Positions 37,146 to 46,398 of a stretch of DNA of 64,000 nucleotides are shown here, piece after piece. This DNA is from Candidatus Woesearchaeota archaeon (GTDB taxonomy: Archaea > Nanobdellota > Nanobdellia > Woesearchaeales > JACPIF01): positions 156,142 through 220,141 of the forward strand of contig JACPIF010000011.1 of assembly GCA_016188215.1 (NCBI GenBank), given 5' to 3'. Below the pieces are notes generated by a model that was not told where the DNA came from, did no database searches, and worked only from the letters and a program-made list of their open reading frames with translations. Each line of letters starts with the position of its first letter. The stretch's first letter is position 1. Made by a program: the position numbers and the translations under genes.

Positions 37146-37379
37146 ATGAGCCTTGACAATCTGGAGTTTCTAAAGGAAACAGTAATCTTTGGGCTTAAAG
37201 TTTCTTGCCCTATCTATGGAGCATTTGTGCTTCGCAATAAATTAGAAGATACAATCCTCAATGATTGGGATTATTCGCCAGCCAAGGCTGCAGCAATAGC
37301 AACCGTAGGGGCAGGTGCCTTTGAACTGGCAAAATTGGGCATGGTAACTGTCGCAATCATATACCGCATGTATTATTGA
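37146..37379 (+). CDS. hypothetical membrane protein
   Basis: 77 aa, 1 nt after the previous stop. Confidence 0.5.
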   Translation: MSLDNLEFLKETVIFGLKVSCPIYGAFVLRNKLEDTILNDWDYSPAKAAAIATVGAGAFELAKLGMVTVAIIYRMYY

Positions 37380-37424
37380 AAAAAAAGAAAAAAAATCTTC
37401 GCTCCCCATTGCTGGAGAGGAAGA
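37380..37424 (-). terminator. intrinsic-type terminator downstream of ftsZ
   Basis: Minus strand TCTTC-CTCTCC-AGCAAT-GGGGAG-C-GAAGA followed by TTTTTTTTCTTTTTT. Confidence 0.65.
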
Positions 37425-37517
37425 AAGATATTTGCCTTCAGTTGCTTATTTGTTGGGGGTGGTAAGTTAATGAAGGCAAAGAACTACCTCACCACACAAA
37501 GACCAAAGGGGTGACAA

Positions 37518-38597
37518 TCAGTGGATCACCTCTATCCCTAGCTCATCATCCATCTGTACTCTTCTGGATGCTGCAGCCCTGCTGTCATGCTTGCCCAGGA
37601 TCCATGGGCTCTTCACTCCTGTGATAATTGTCATTACTGTCAGCTTTCCTTTCATGGTTTCTGAAACCCTTGCTCCCCAGATGACGTTTGCATCCTCATC
37701 CAGGCTCTCAGTCACCAGCTCTCCTACTTTATTGATCTCATCAAGTGTCATGTCCGGCCCGCCTTCCACATGGATAAGCGCTCCGGTCGCGCCTTTATAG
37801 CTTATGTCAAGCAGCGGATTGCTCAAAGCTCCCTTAACAGCCTCATCTACCCTGTTATTTGTATCCGAAGCCCCTACGCCAATGACTGCTACCCCTCCAT
37901 TTGTCATTATAGCCTTGACATCAGCATAGTCCAGGTTGACTAGCGAAGGAACCGCTATAGTCTCCACAATGCCCCTAATCATTGTTGCAATCAGCTCATT
38001 AGCCACCGCAAATGCTTGTTGAATAGGCAAATTGCCCGCAATCTGAACCAGTCTATTGTTATCAATCACTATTACAGTATCAGAAACCTTCCTGAGCTGC
38101 TGCAATCCAAATTCTGCCTTGTCAATCCTTGCCCTTTCAATCTTAAATGGCATGGTTACTGTTCCTATTACTATAGCACCTGCATCCTTGGCAATCTGCG
38201 CAACAACAGGGCATGCTCCTGTTCCGGTGCCGCCTCCCATGCCGCCGCAGACAAATACCATATCTGCTCCCCGTAAAGATTCTTTCAGTTCCTGCAGAGC
38301 CTCTTTAGCAGCCTCAGCTCCCTTTTCCGGGAACCCGCCGCAGCCCAGTCCTCTGGTAACATCCTTTCCAATCAGGAACTTTCGATCAGCCTCAGAAATG
38401 TCAATATGCTGCTTATCAGTGTTGCATGCTATAATCTCAGCACCCCGTATCCCTTTCCTATAGAGCCAGCTTACCATATTATTGCCGGCCCCGCCAACAC
38501 CAATAACCTTTATGTTTGCCTGTCCAACAGAAATCTCATTTTGAGGTGCGTTTTTTAGCGCCTCACCCACAAACAGCTCCATAGCCATATCGTTCAA
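37518..38597 (-). CDS. ftsZ: cell division protein FtsZ
   Basis: 'GVGGAGNNMVSW', 'CGGMGGGTGTGACPVVA'; an ATG start at 38588 is possible. Confidence 0.95.
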   Translation of the reverse strand: MNDMAMELFVGEALKNAPQNEISVGQANIKVIGVGGAGNNMVSWLYRKGIRGAEIIACNTDKQHIDISEADRKFLIGKDVTRGLGCGGFPEKGAEAAKEALQELKESLRGADMVFVCGGMGGGTGTGACPVVAQIAKDAGAIVIGTVTMPFKIERARIDKAEFGLQQLRKVSDTVIVIDNNRLVQIAGNLPIQQAFAVANELIATMIRGIVETIAVPSLVNLDYADVKAIMTNGGVAVIGVGASDTNNRVDEAVKGALSNPLLDISYKGATGALIHVEGGPDMTLDEINKVGELVTESLDEDANVIWGARVSETMKGKLTVMTIITGVKSPWILGKHDSRAAASRRVQMDDELGIEVIH

Positions 38598-38654
38598 CCC
38601 CTTGTTTAAAGTCCCGGACTCCTTTACTCCGGCACCTCAGTTTTTTGTCTTTGT

Positions 38655-38715
38655 AATACCCCAATGTGGTATTAATATTATAGTTTCCATTACAACAATC
38701 TTTTTATAATGGAAA
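38655..38715 (-). promoter_or_regulatory. ftsZ upstream region with two inverted repeats, one straddling a TATA-like box
   Basis: TTTCCATTA (38684-38692) / TAATGGAAA (38707-38715); AATACC (38655-38660) / GGTATT (38668-38673). Confidence 0.5.
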
Positions 38716-38813
38716 GTCCATCAACTCCCTTAGAAAACAGTTTAATTGCTTACGCCAATAAGTAATTAAGACTTACACAACACACATTTCAAACAAAGCA
38801 ACCGTAATCAGTC

Positions 38814-38866
38814 CGTTTTCGCCAAAAAACGCCTGATCCATTGAGTTTTTCGCCAAAAAAGCTCAA
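38814..38866. other. tandem hairpins with shared TTTTCGCCAAAAAA loop sequence
   Basis: CGTTTT-cgccaa-AAAACG (38814-38831) and TTGAG-TTTTTcgccAAAAAAg-CTCAA (38841-38866). Confidence 0.55.
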
Positions 38867-39020
38867 TAAAGGTTTTCTTTATATTCATCTTTATAAGCAA
38901 ATGACTATTTAAATGTTTCTATCAGCTTGCAGGGAATTCTCAAAGTTTATCGTCGACAAATCTGCTTTAAAACCAAGAATCACGGATTTGTATACTGGTA
39001 GAATTTAGAGCCTCTTTAGC

Positions 39021-39716
39021 CTATTTCTTATCCCTTTTTGCAATCTTATCATGCAGGTTTCCTATGAACTCTTTAGTCTTCTCTATGTACTTCCCCACTT
39101 TAAGGCTTGGGTAACCCATAGTGATGGCAATGTCCTTAATCTGCTGTCCCATCTTCCAGCGTTCTATCATTGTTACCTGCTCCAGCTTATACTTGGTAGG
39201 CACCGGCGGCTCTTCATCAGCATAGCCAAGGGTAATGATAGCCTGCGGCCTAGCTTGCTCCGGCATCATCACTGCTCTTTTCACGCCATCCTCATCAAAC
39301 GCACCCACCCAGCATGCGCCTAACCCAAGATAATGGGCTGCCAGCAGCATATTCTGGCAGGCAGCCGCGCAATCCTGTATTGCATACAGCCGTTCCCCTC
39401 TAACTCCATAAAACCTGCGATGCTTCTCAAACTGGGAAACGACAATTATATGAACCTTTGCAGAGCCCATCCAGTATTGCTGCAGTGCAGCCTCAGCCAA
39501 CATCCTTATTTTAGCAGGATCTGTTATTACCACAAACTTCCATGCCTGTATATTTCCAGCTGATGGCGCAGCCCTTCCCGCCTCAAGAATCTTTCCTACC
39601 TTGTCCCATTCAACAGGGATATCCCTATACTTCCTGATAGAACGTCTGGTATAGATGACCTCGAGCGTATCCATCTCGCTGGGATCTTTTGTAAGATGTT
39701 GAACTGCCTCTGCCAC
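39021..39716 (-). CDS. nitroreductase family protein
   Basis: 'IYTRRSIRKYRDIPVEWDKVGKILEAGRAAPSAGNIQAWKFVVI'. Confidence 0.9.
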   Translation of the reverse strand: MAEAVQHLTKDPSEMDTLEVIYTRRSIRKYRDIPVEWDKVGKILEAGRAAPSAGNIQAWKFVVITDPAKIRMLAEAALQQYWMGSAKVHIIVVSQFEKHRRFYGVRGERLYAIQDCAAACQNMLLAAHYLGLGACWVGAFDEDGVKRAVMMPEQARPQAIITLGYADEEPPVPTKYKLEQVTMIERWKMGQQIKDIAITMGYPSLKVGKYIEKTKEFIGNLHDKIAKRDKK

Positions 39717-39804
39717 GCTTCATTCCTGGCTATACTAGTATTTATAGTTAACGAGGTCTTTGGGTGCAGTTAACTTTTTATAAAAAGCTCTTTTCTATCT
39801 AGGC

Positions 39805-41562
39805 ATGGACTACAAAAAGCTGGTAGATGTCTATGAAGCGCTGGGCAGCACCACAAAGCGCCTTAAGAAAACAGCAATCATAGCAGAGCTCCTGAAGCAG
39901 ACTAATGCTGACATCCAGAAACTTATGCTCTTGCTGCAGGGCAGAGTATTCCCTACATGGGATCAAAGGGAATTGGGAGTTGCAGACCGCCTGCTCATAA
40001 AGGCGATTGCAGCATCTTCAGGGGCGACCTCAGATAAGGTAGAGAGGGAATTCGCCAAGACTGGTGATTTGGGCTTGGCTGCTGAATCGCTGTTAAGGAA
40101 TCGCAGGCAATCTACCTTGACTTCCCGCTCCTTAACCATAACAAAGGTCTTTGACAATATAAGGAAGGTTGCAGAATTCCAGGGCAAGGGAACCGTAGAG
40201 CGCAAGCTCCAGCTCATTTCAGAGCTTCTTACCACAGCAACAGCGAAAGAAGCTAAGTACATCGTTAGGACCATAAGCGGCAACCTAAGGGTAGGCATCG
40301 GCTCCGGCTCAATACGGGATGCCATAGTCTGGGCATTCTTCGGTAAAGAGCTTGAGCTAAAATATGATGATAAGGATGAGGCAATTAAAGTCAGGGACAG
40401 GGCTGATTTTGGAAAGTATCTGGATGCAGTCCAATCTGCATACGATTTAACAAATGATTTCTCAGTTGTGGCAGAAGCTGCTCAAACAAAAGGCCTTAAA
40501 GGTTTGTCTACCATCTCCTTGAAAGTAGGCATTCCCATCAAAGTCATGCTCGCCCAGAAAGCTAAGGATGTAGAGGACGGCTTCAGGCAGGTAGGGAAGC
40601 CGGCAGCCATAGAATACAAGTATGACGGCTTCAGGATCCAGCTCCATAAGTCAAAAGGCACAATCTCATTGTTCACGCGGCGCCTGGAAAATGTTACAAA
40701 GCAGTTTCCTGATGTTGTCAAGTACGCTAAAGAGTACATCAAGGGCAATGAATATATCCTGGATTCAGAAGCTGTCGGCTATTCTCCAAAAACCAGGAAA
40801 TACCTCCCGTTCCAGATGGTATCCCAGCGCATCAAGCGGAAGTATGACATTAGCAAGCTTGAGCAGGAGCTGCCTGTTGAAGTCAACATTTTTGATGTTA
40901 TTTATTATGAAGGCAAGAACTACATAAGCACTCCTTTCAGGGAGCGCCGGAAGCTCGTTGAAAAGATAGTAAAATCAGTCCCCCTTAAAATAAAGCCATG
41001 TGAGCATATTGAAAGCAGTAATGAGGAAGAAGCCAAGAAGTTTCTTGCGAAAGCCCTGGATTCTGGAAACGAGGGAGTGATGCTCAAGGCTTTGGATGCG
41101 CCTTACAAGCCAGGCTCCAGGGTCGGCTACATGCTCAAGCTCAAGCCTTCATTTGATACCCTTGACCTGGTTGTCATAGGTGCAGACTGGGGTGAAGGCA
41201 AGCGGGCAAAATACCTGAGCTCGTTCTATATCGCCTGTGTAGATGAAGACGGCAATTTCAAGGAAATAGGCAAAGTAGCCTCTGGCATCAAAGAGCTGGA
41301 AGACTCAGCAGAAGGTGCCACGATGCAGCAGATGACCTCATTATTGAAGCCATTGTTCACAAGCGAAAAAGGGAAGACAATTACCGTCAAGCCTAAGGTA
41401 GTAATAGAGGTTGAATATGGAGAAATCCAGAAATCTCCGACATATAGCAGCGGCTATGCGCTTAGGTTTCCAAGAATTAAGACAGTAAGGGAAGACAGAA
41501 AAGCTGACGACGCAACAACTCTAAATGAAATTGAGAAGCTGTATAAGGAGCAGAATAAGTAG
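39805..41562 (+). CDS. lig: ATP-dependent DNA ligase
   Basis: 'EYKYDGFRIQLHKSKG' KxDG motif, 'GNEGVMLKALDAPYKPG'. Confidence 0.95.
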   Translation: MDYKKLVDVYEALGSTTKRLKKTAIIAELLKQTNADIQKLMLLLQGRVFPTWDQRELGVADRLLIKAIAASSGATSDKVEREFAKTGDLGLAAESLLRNRRQSTLTSRSLTITKVFDNIRKVAEFQGKGTVERKLQLISELLTTATAKEAKYIVRTISGNLRVGIGSGSIRDAIVWAFFGKELELKYDDKDEAIKVRDRADFGKYLDAVQSAYDLTNDFSVVAEAAQTKGLKGLSTISLKVGIPIKVMLAQKAKDVEDGFRQVGKPAAIEYKYDGFRIQLHKSKGTISLFTRRLENVTKQFPDVVKYAKEYIKGNEYILDSEAVGYSPKTRKYLPFQMVSQRIKRKYDISKLEQELPVEVNIFDVIYYEGKNYISTPFRERRKLVEKIVKSVPLKIKPCEHIESSNEEEAKKFLAKALDSGNEGVMLKALDAPYKPGSRVGYMLKLKPSFDTLDLVVIGADWGEGKRAKYLSSFYIACVDEDGNFKEIGKVASGIKELEDSAEGATMQQMTSLLKPLFTSEKGKTITVKPKVVIEVEYGEIQKSPTYSSGYALRFPRIKTVREDRKADDATTLNEIEKLYKEQNK

Positions 41563-41584
41563 TTAGGTGCAAAAAGACAATCTC

Positions 41585-42010
41585 TTAAGGGTCTTGTAAA
41601 AGAAGGTCGAGATTATTACTCATAACCTGTTGTTCAGCAATTGATATTGGTCCGGATTGGCTTTTCTCAGAATAATAGCGCTCGATAAATCTCAAATAAT
41701 ATTCTCTAAGGCGATTGCCTATGTTCTCAAGGTTTTCAGATACAACTCCAACACAAATTTCATCTGTTTCCATCGTCCTCTGCCGCTTAAGATGTCTGAC
41801 TAAGTCCTTTTCAGTCATATTTTTATATAAGATGAAAAAAAGTACTGGCTCATGGCGCTCGCCGCCTATGCCTTGTATCGGTCTAAACATGGAAGCAAAG
41901 GTTTTTAAGGCCTCAAAATCTGGCGATACTTTAATAGCAGCATATGTTTGCCCAATTCTACCGTAGATAAAAACTTCTCCAGTAGGTTCCTTAGGTATAT
42001 CATCAATCAT
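41585..42010 (-). CDS. hypothetical protein
   Basis: 141-aa ORF; no recognised motif. Confidence 0.5.
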   Translation of the reverse strand: MIDDIPKEPTGEVFIYGRIGQTYAAIKVSPDFEALKTFASMFRPIQGIGGERHEPVLFFILYKNMTEKDLVRHLKRQRTMETDEICVGVVSENLENIGNRLREYYLRFIERYYSEKSQSGPISIAEQQVMSNNLDLLLQDP

Positions 42011-42064
42011 ATAGAATCCTCTCTTGGCATGTATTTAAAAAATTTGTGCCAAATAACCGAAAAA

Positions 42065-42136
42065 CGCCCCTGCGAAGAATCGAACTCCGATCTCAAGGTC
42101 CGCAACCTTGCGTACTGTCCATTATACGACAGGGGC
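42065..42136 (-). tRNA. tRNA-Arg(GCG), intronless
   Basis: GCCCCTGTCGTATAATGGACAGTACGCAAGGTTGCGGACCTTGAGATCGGAGTTCGATTCTTCGCAGGGGCG; anticodon loop TTGCGGA. Confidence 0.9.
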
Positions 42137-42179
42137 TTGAAGTATAATGGAAAATAAGAACTTCGTATATAAAGATTGC

Positions 42180-42824
42180 CTACCAAAATGGATGGTTGCG
42201 CCCCTGCGCCAGTTGTACAAACGCGGACACTCCGGCTCCATTATGGTATGCTACTAAGGAATCAAGTTTCTTGGCCTTAGTCCTAATCTCACTAGGAACT
42301 GGTTGGGTGGCATAGACGGCGCAAGGTATCCCTTTGTCAGAAATTCTTTGCAGGAAGCTGACAACACCCTGTGTTGGAAGCAAGTCTCCCCGTCTATAGC
42401 CGTTGTGCTCGTATCCGTGGTGATTGACATCAGTATCAATCGCGACCACGCTTGGCAGTGGGAGCCTTTCCAGTATAATTAAGGCGTCTCGTAAACCAGT
42501 CACCCCCAAAACTATAGATTTGCATCTTCTTTCTGACTCTGGATCTTTCCTGTAAATCTTAAGGTCATCGCCGCATAACAGTGTAGTGTGCGCATCCGGC
42601 TTGCTAATCCGTTCAACATTATACCTCTCTCTAATAATTGGAACATTTATATTGCCTTGTAGAATAGTCTCTATCAATGGCTCAAAAGGCACCGAACTGC
42701 CCGGTTCTAGAAAAGAGGTATAAAAATGGCTGGAAACCCACACAATTCTGCGTTCGGCCTCAGTCATAATTGCAGGAAGTTTATGTGTACTCTGGAACTC
42801 CGGGTTTCTGCGGATAGTCGTCAA
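42180..42824 (-). CDS. hypothetical protein
   Basis: 214-aa ORF; no confident family. Confidence 0.5.
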   Translation of the reverse strand: MTTIRRNPEFQSTHKLPAIMTEAERRIVWVSSHFYTSFLEPGSSVPFEPLIETILQGNINVPIIRERYNVERISKPDAHTTLLCGDDLKIYRKDPESERRCKSIVLGVTGLRDALIILERLPLPSVVAIDTDVNHHGYEHNGYRRGDLLPTQGVVSFLQRISDKGIPCAVYATQPVPSEIRTKAKKLDSLVAYHNGAGVSAFVQLAQGRNHPFW

Positions 42825-42864
42825 TACTACGTAATTTTACCCTTATATATTTAAATTTTTTTTA

Positions 42865-43446
42865 CTAAAGGTGCTTGGTGCATCCTATCAAATGGACTTT
42901 ATGCCTGCTGTCTTCACTAGTTTCAATTATATTTACTGAAGCATTACTTTGATTCAGAGTTAGGCTTTCTTTTACTGTCTTATTTAAAAGGTATCCCAAT
43001 AATTGCCTGTTGAATGACCCATGTGAGACGATTAATACAGACTTCCCATAATAACTCTTTCTTAGAGAATCCCATGCTTTTATAGCTCTTTTCCTAAGAT
43101 CTACTAGGCTCTCTCCTCTTTTGGGCCTATAATTAACTCGTTGAGCAACGTAATCAGGCAATAAATTCCATGATTTTCCATGTAATATGCCGTAGTTTCG
43201 TTCCCTGATTATCTTTGTATAGATAACAGGTATTTTTTTATGTTGTTTTAAAATTATTTTAGTGGTATCAACAGCCCTTTTAAGGTCACTGGAGATAATT
43301 ACTTCAAATTTTTCATGAGCAAGCCTTTGGGCAAGCTTTTTTGCTTGCAATACCCCCTCTTTTGTTAGGTCTCCCGGTAAATGCCCTTGAATAATTCTAG
43401 ACTTATTCTCATTAGTCTCCCCATGCCTCACCAGTATCAATCTCAC
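42865..43446 (-). CDS. histidine phosphatase family protein
   Basis: 'ILVRHGETNENKSRIIQG', 'LIVSHGSFNRQLL'. Confidence 0.9.
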   Translation of the reverse strand: MRLILVRHGETNENKSRIIQGHLPGDLTKEGVLQAKKLAQRLAHEKFEVIISSDLKRAVDTTKIILKQHKKIPVIYTKIIRERNYGILHGKSWNLLPDYVAQRVNYRPKRGESLVDLRKRAIKAWDSLRKSYYGKSVLIVSHGSFNRQLLGYLLNKTVKESLTLNQSNASVNIIETSEDSRHKVHLIGCTKHL

Positions 43447-43454
43447 CTTCTCAC

Positions 43455-45071
43455 CTATTCATCCCCGAACTCATCAAAATCTGCAATATTGATCTGCCCT
43501 TTCCTCTTGCCCTCAGGTATTCTCTCAACCTCAGTCCCGACCTGCTTCCGCACGCTCTCTGCAACTTTCCTGCCAAGCAGCGCATTCAGCGTAGCAATGT
43601 CCGCCTTCCGTATGTCTCCCAAATCCCTGATCTTATTATTATACATGACGCGCGCCCTGACTCTTCCAATCCCCTCAAGCCTTATGAGCGGCAGCAGCTC
43701 TTCTTTAACGCCATGCTGCATCCTGAGCCGCAATTTGGCAGTTTCCCTTACCATCTCCTTGAACTGAAGTATCTTTGCCAGCTCTTCAGTGCAGAACAGC
43801 AGCCAGTCTGCAATCTGCAATTTGCTCCTTGTCTCTCCTGGCCTGACTGTAAACTCCTCTAGCAGGAATTCCTCATCTTTCTCGTCAATCCAGCTCTCAA
43901 AGAACAGGGCAGTCTTGAACGATTTGATATAGTCATCATAATCAGGGTCATAGAGGCTCGGCTCCTTCTCCAGTAAAAAGTGCTCATTCCTCATGAGCTC
44001 CTGCTCAATCTTCTCGCGCTCTTTGACCCGCACGGTAAGCAGCGGATACATCTCAAGGGTGTTGGACAGCAGCTGCAGCAGCCCAATGCTCCGCAGTTTC
44101 CTTCCTGAAGCGTTCCGCAGCCCTTCAATGATATGATAGGCACTCACAGGGTCAAGGTACAGCTCAGAAACCCTCTTTCCGAGGAATGTTGCAGCATAGC
44201 TTTCCTGGGTATTGCTGATCTCATTTGCAGAGACAAACTCATCCTTCAACCCCTTCAGCTTCTGCATGCCAGCCTGCTCTTCCCCTCCTGACACCTTGAT
44301 GAATTCATACTCTTCCAGCAGTTCCAGCATCTTAGTGATTATAATCTCAAGGTGCTCAAGGTCTTTGAACTGGTGGCTCCAGAATGTCTTGCTGAAGAAA
44401 TCCATGATCTGCTGCTTGTCCTTCACTAGTTTAGTGGCAATCAACGACAATAGGTATGTCCGCAGCACAGGCTCAACCGCCAATTTAGAATAGATGTGCT
44501 CCGGCTTCCCGTTGACATACTTTTCAAAGATGAAATCCTTCTCTGCCTCAGAGCCTGCAATGGTGATCGCCTGCCCTTCAGTGTCATAGCTTGGCCTCCC
44601 TGCCCTGCCTGCCATTTGGTGGTAATCCATGACAGGGATCCAGTTCAGTCCGCGGCTGCCATACCGCTTCAGGTCTTTTATGATTGAACGGTATGCCGGA
44701 AGATCTAAGCCATAAGCCAAAGTAGGAGTCGAGCATACAATCCTGATGACTCCGTTCTTAAAATGCTCTTCAATTATCTCCCTCTGCTTGCTGTGCAATC
44801 CTGCATGGTGGAACGCTATTCCTTTTTTCAGGCAGAATGCCAGTTTTTCACACTGCTTTGTAGGCTTGGCAAGCGCCCGCAGCGCCCGCAGCGCAAGCTC
44901 TTCAAGCTCCTCCGCAGGCTTCATTTTTTTGGCAATATCTTCTGCAGCCTTCTCAGCAGACCTTTTAGTGCCGGCAAAGACCAGCGCCTGCTTGTTACGC
45001 TTCAGGGTATCAAGAACTATATTGAGCACTGCGCTGTCTGTCTTCTGCTCAATGTCAATGGATTTTGCCAC
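43455..45071 (-). CDS. Hel308-type helicase, RecA2-to-C-terminus half only
   Basis: 'GIAFHHAGLHSKQREIIEEHFKNG', 'CSTPTLAYGLDLPA', 'YHQMAGRAGRPSYD', C-terminal HhH 'LEGIGRVRARVMY'; no Walker A/B. Confidence 0.8.
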   Translation of the reverse strand: MAKSIDIEQKTDSAVLNIVLDTLKRNKQALVFAGTKRSAEKAAEDIAKKMKPAEELEELALRALRALAKPTKQCEKLAFCLKKGIAFHHAGLHSKQREIIEEHFKNGVIRIVCSTPTLAYGLDLPAYRSIIKDLKRYGSRGLNWIPVMDYHQMAGRAGRPSYDTEGQAITIAGSEAEKDFIFEKYVNGKPEHIYSKLAVEPVLRTYLLSLIATKLVKDKQQIMDFFSKTFWSHQFKDLEHLEIIITKMLELLEEYEFIKVSGGEEQAGMQKLKGLKDEFVSANEISNTQESYAATFLGKRVSELYLDPVSAYHIIEGLRNASGRKLRSIGLLQLLSNTLEMYPLLTVRVKEREKIEQELMRNEHFLLEKEPSLYDPDYDDYIKSFKTALFFESWIDEKDEEFLLEEFTVRPGETRSKLQIADWLLFCTEELAKILQFKEMVRETAKLRLRMQHGVKEELLPLIRLEGIGRVRARVMYNNKIRDLGDIRKADIATLNALLGRKVAESVRKQVGTEVERIPEGKRKGQINIADFDEFGDE

Positions 45072-45107
45072 CAGCAGAAATAACTGACGCTTATTTATAA
45101 AAGTTGC

Positions 45108-45647
45108 TTACTGTATCTTTAGAGAAGTAATTATTTTCTGGATCGTCGGCTTGTGGGTTGCATAATCGTCTGTTCCAGCAGCATATGTGATGACATACAC
45201 ATTGTTTTCCTTAATGGTCCATACCTGCATGAAGGCAACAGTCTCCGCATCCGTTGTTGACGTGTACTCCAGCTTTTTGCCTGGATTGCCTGCTACAGTT
45301 GCATCGCTGTAGCCGGCAAGCTTGTAGCCCTGAATCATCTGCCCCACTGAATCAAGCGCTAATGCAGAATATTCTTCAAGGGTATAAGGCTCGGTAAGCT
45401 GCTGGACAACCACGTTCACATTCTCTATAAACACATCTGTTCCTGTCTCTTGTCTGGCAAATACGACAATTGCCGGAGCTATACCCTCCTCAACCTTTAT
45501 CCAATCTGAAGGGTACTGTAGCTCAATGCCATATTGTGCATTAAAGTATTTAAGTGAATTCTTGTCTGCTTGCGCAGGCTCCTGGGCGCACCCAATAAGT
45601 ACAAGAAGAATAGCCAATGGCACGATATATTTGAGGTTCATGTGCAT
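45108..45647 (-). CDS. lipoprotein, PsbP/DcrB-like
   Basis: Lipobox-like 'LLVLIGCAQ', 'YGIELQYPSDWIKVEEG'. Confidence 0.65.
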   Translation of the reverse strand: MHMNLKYIVPLAILLVLIGCAQEPAQADKNSLKYFNAQYGIELQYPSDWIKVEEGIAPAIVVFARQETGTDVFIENVNVVVQQLTEPYTLEEYSALALDSVGQMIQGYKLAGYSDATVAGNPGKKLEYTSTTDAETVAFMQVWTIKENNVYVITYAAGTDDYATHKPTIQKIITSLKIQ

Positions 45648-45748
45648 CCTATATTCCCGGCAAGCGGGTATAAATACCTTTTGGTTTGCGAGTATTCCAG
45701 GCTGCTCACCAAAAATCTTATAAATGCCCGTCTAATCTAATCGATTAA

Positions 45749-45939
45749 GGGCCCGTGGCTCAGCCTGACTAGAGCGCTCGACTGATAGGTATCGAGACTA
45801 ACGTCTCGGGACCTCTCGGAACGCAAGTTCCGAAAGGTTAAGCATCTCTCAGCTTTTCGGAGGTGAGGGTGTAGAGAGCGATGCTCTCTGGCTTGACTCA
45901 CAAATCGAGAGATCCGCGGTTTAAATCCGCGCGGGCCCA
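45749..45939 (+). tRNA. tRNA-Ile(GAT) with 116-nt intron at 37/38 (45788-45903)
   Basis: Exon 1 GGGCCCGTGGCTCAGCCTGACTAGAGCGCTCGACTGATA, exon 2 ATCGAGAGATCCGCGGTTTAAATCCGCGCGGGCCCA; anticodon stem CTCGA/TCGAG. Confidence 0.9.
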
Positions 45940-45988
45940 TTCATTTTTACAAAAAATATTTAAAACAAGTCCACAAATAGTTATAACT

Positions 45989-46396
45989 ATGGAAGCATCA
46001 GTTGAACACCTCTTCAGTTATGCAAAAATATCAACAGAAAAATTTATTAAGAATTATTGGGATGTCGGCGCTACTGGACTGATTGCAGCAACGGCAGCAT
46101 ACTATCTTGATAGAACAACAGCCTTAATTATTGCAGATTTAGCTCTTATGAGTGGTGGGTTAGGAGCCATGACTTGGGCTGGCTATAAATCAAACGCTAT
46201 TAGGGTTTTTCAGGATTCTTGTGGTTATGTGATAGGGACATATTTAAGCCAATTTGCACAAGGACAATTTCCTAGAGGCTTTCTTTCCGAATTTCAATGG
46301 GGAGAATTTCTCTTTTCTATTGCAGCATTGGCAATGGCATCATACGGAAGGGAAACAAATAATGCAAATAGTAATCAACTAGAAAATTTGGTTTAG
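45989..46396 (+). CDS. hypothetical membrane protein
   Basis: ATG 45989, 135 aa; hydrophobic segments. Confidence 0.55.
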   Translation: MEASVEHLFSYAKISTEKFIKNYWDVGATGLIAATAAYYLDRTTALIIADLALMSGGLGAMTWAGYKSNAIRVFQDSCGYVIGTYLSQFAQGQFPRGFLSEFQWGEFLFSIAALAMASYGRETNNANSNQLENLV

Positions 46397-46398
46397 CT

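Noticed and set aside
45737-45940. 67-aa ORF antisense to tRNA-Ile
   Set aside because: Arises from tRNA and intron sequence; not a plausible protein
45881-45988. N-terminal extension of ORF 45881-46396
   Set aside because: It would run through the 3' part of tRNA-Ile; ATG 45989 is the better start
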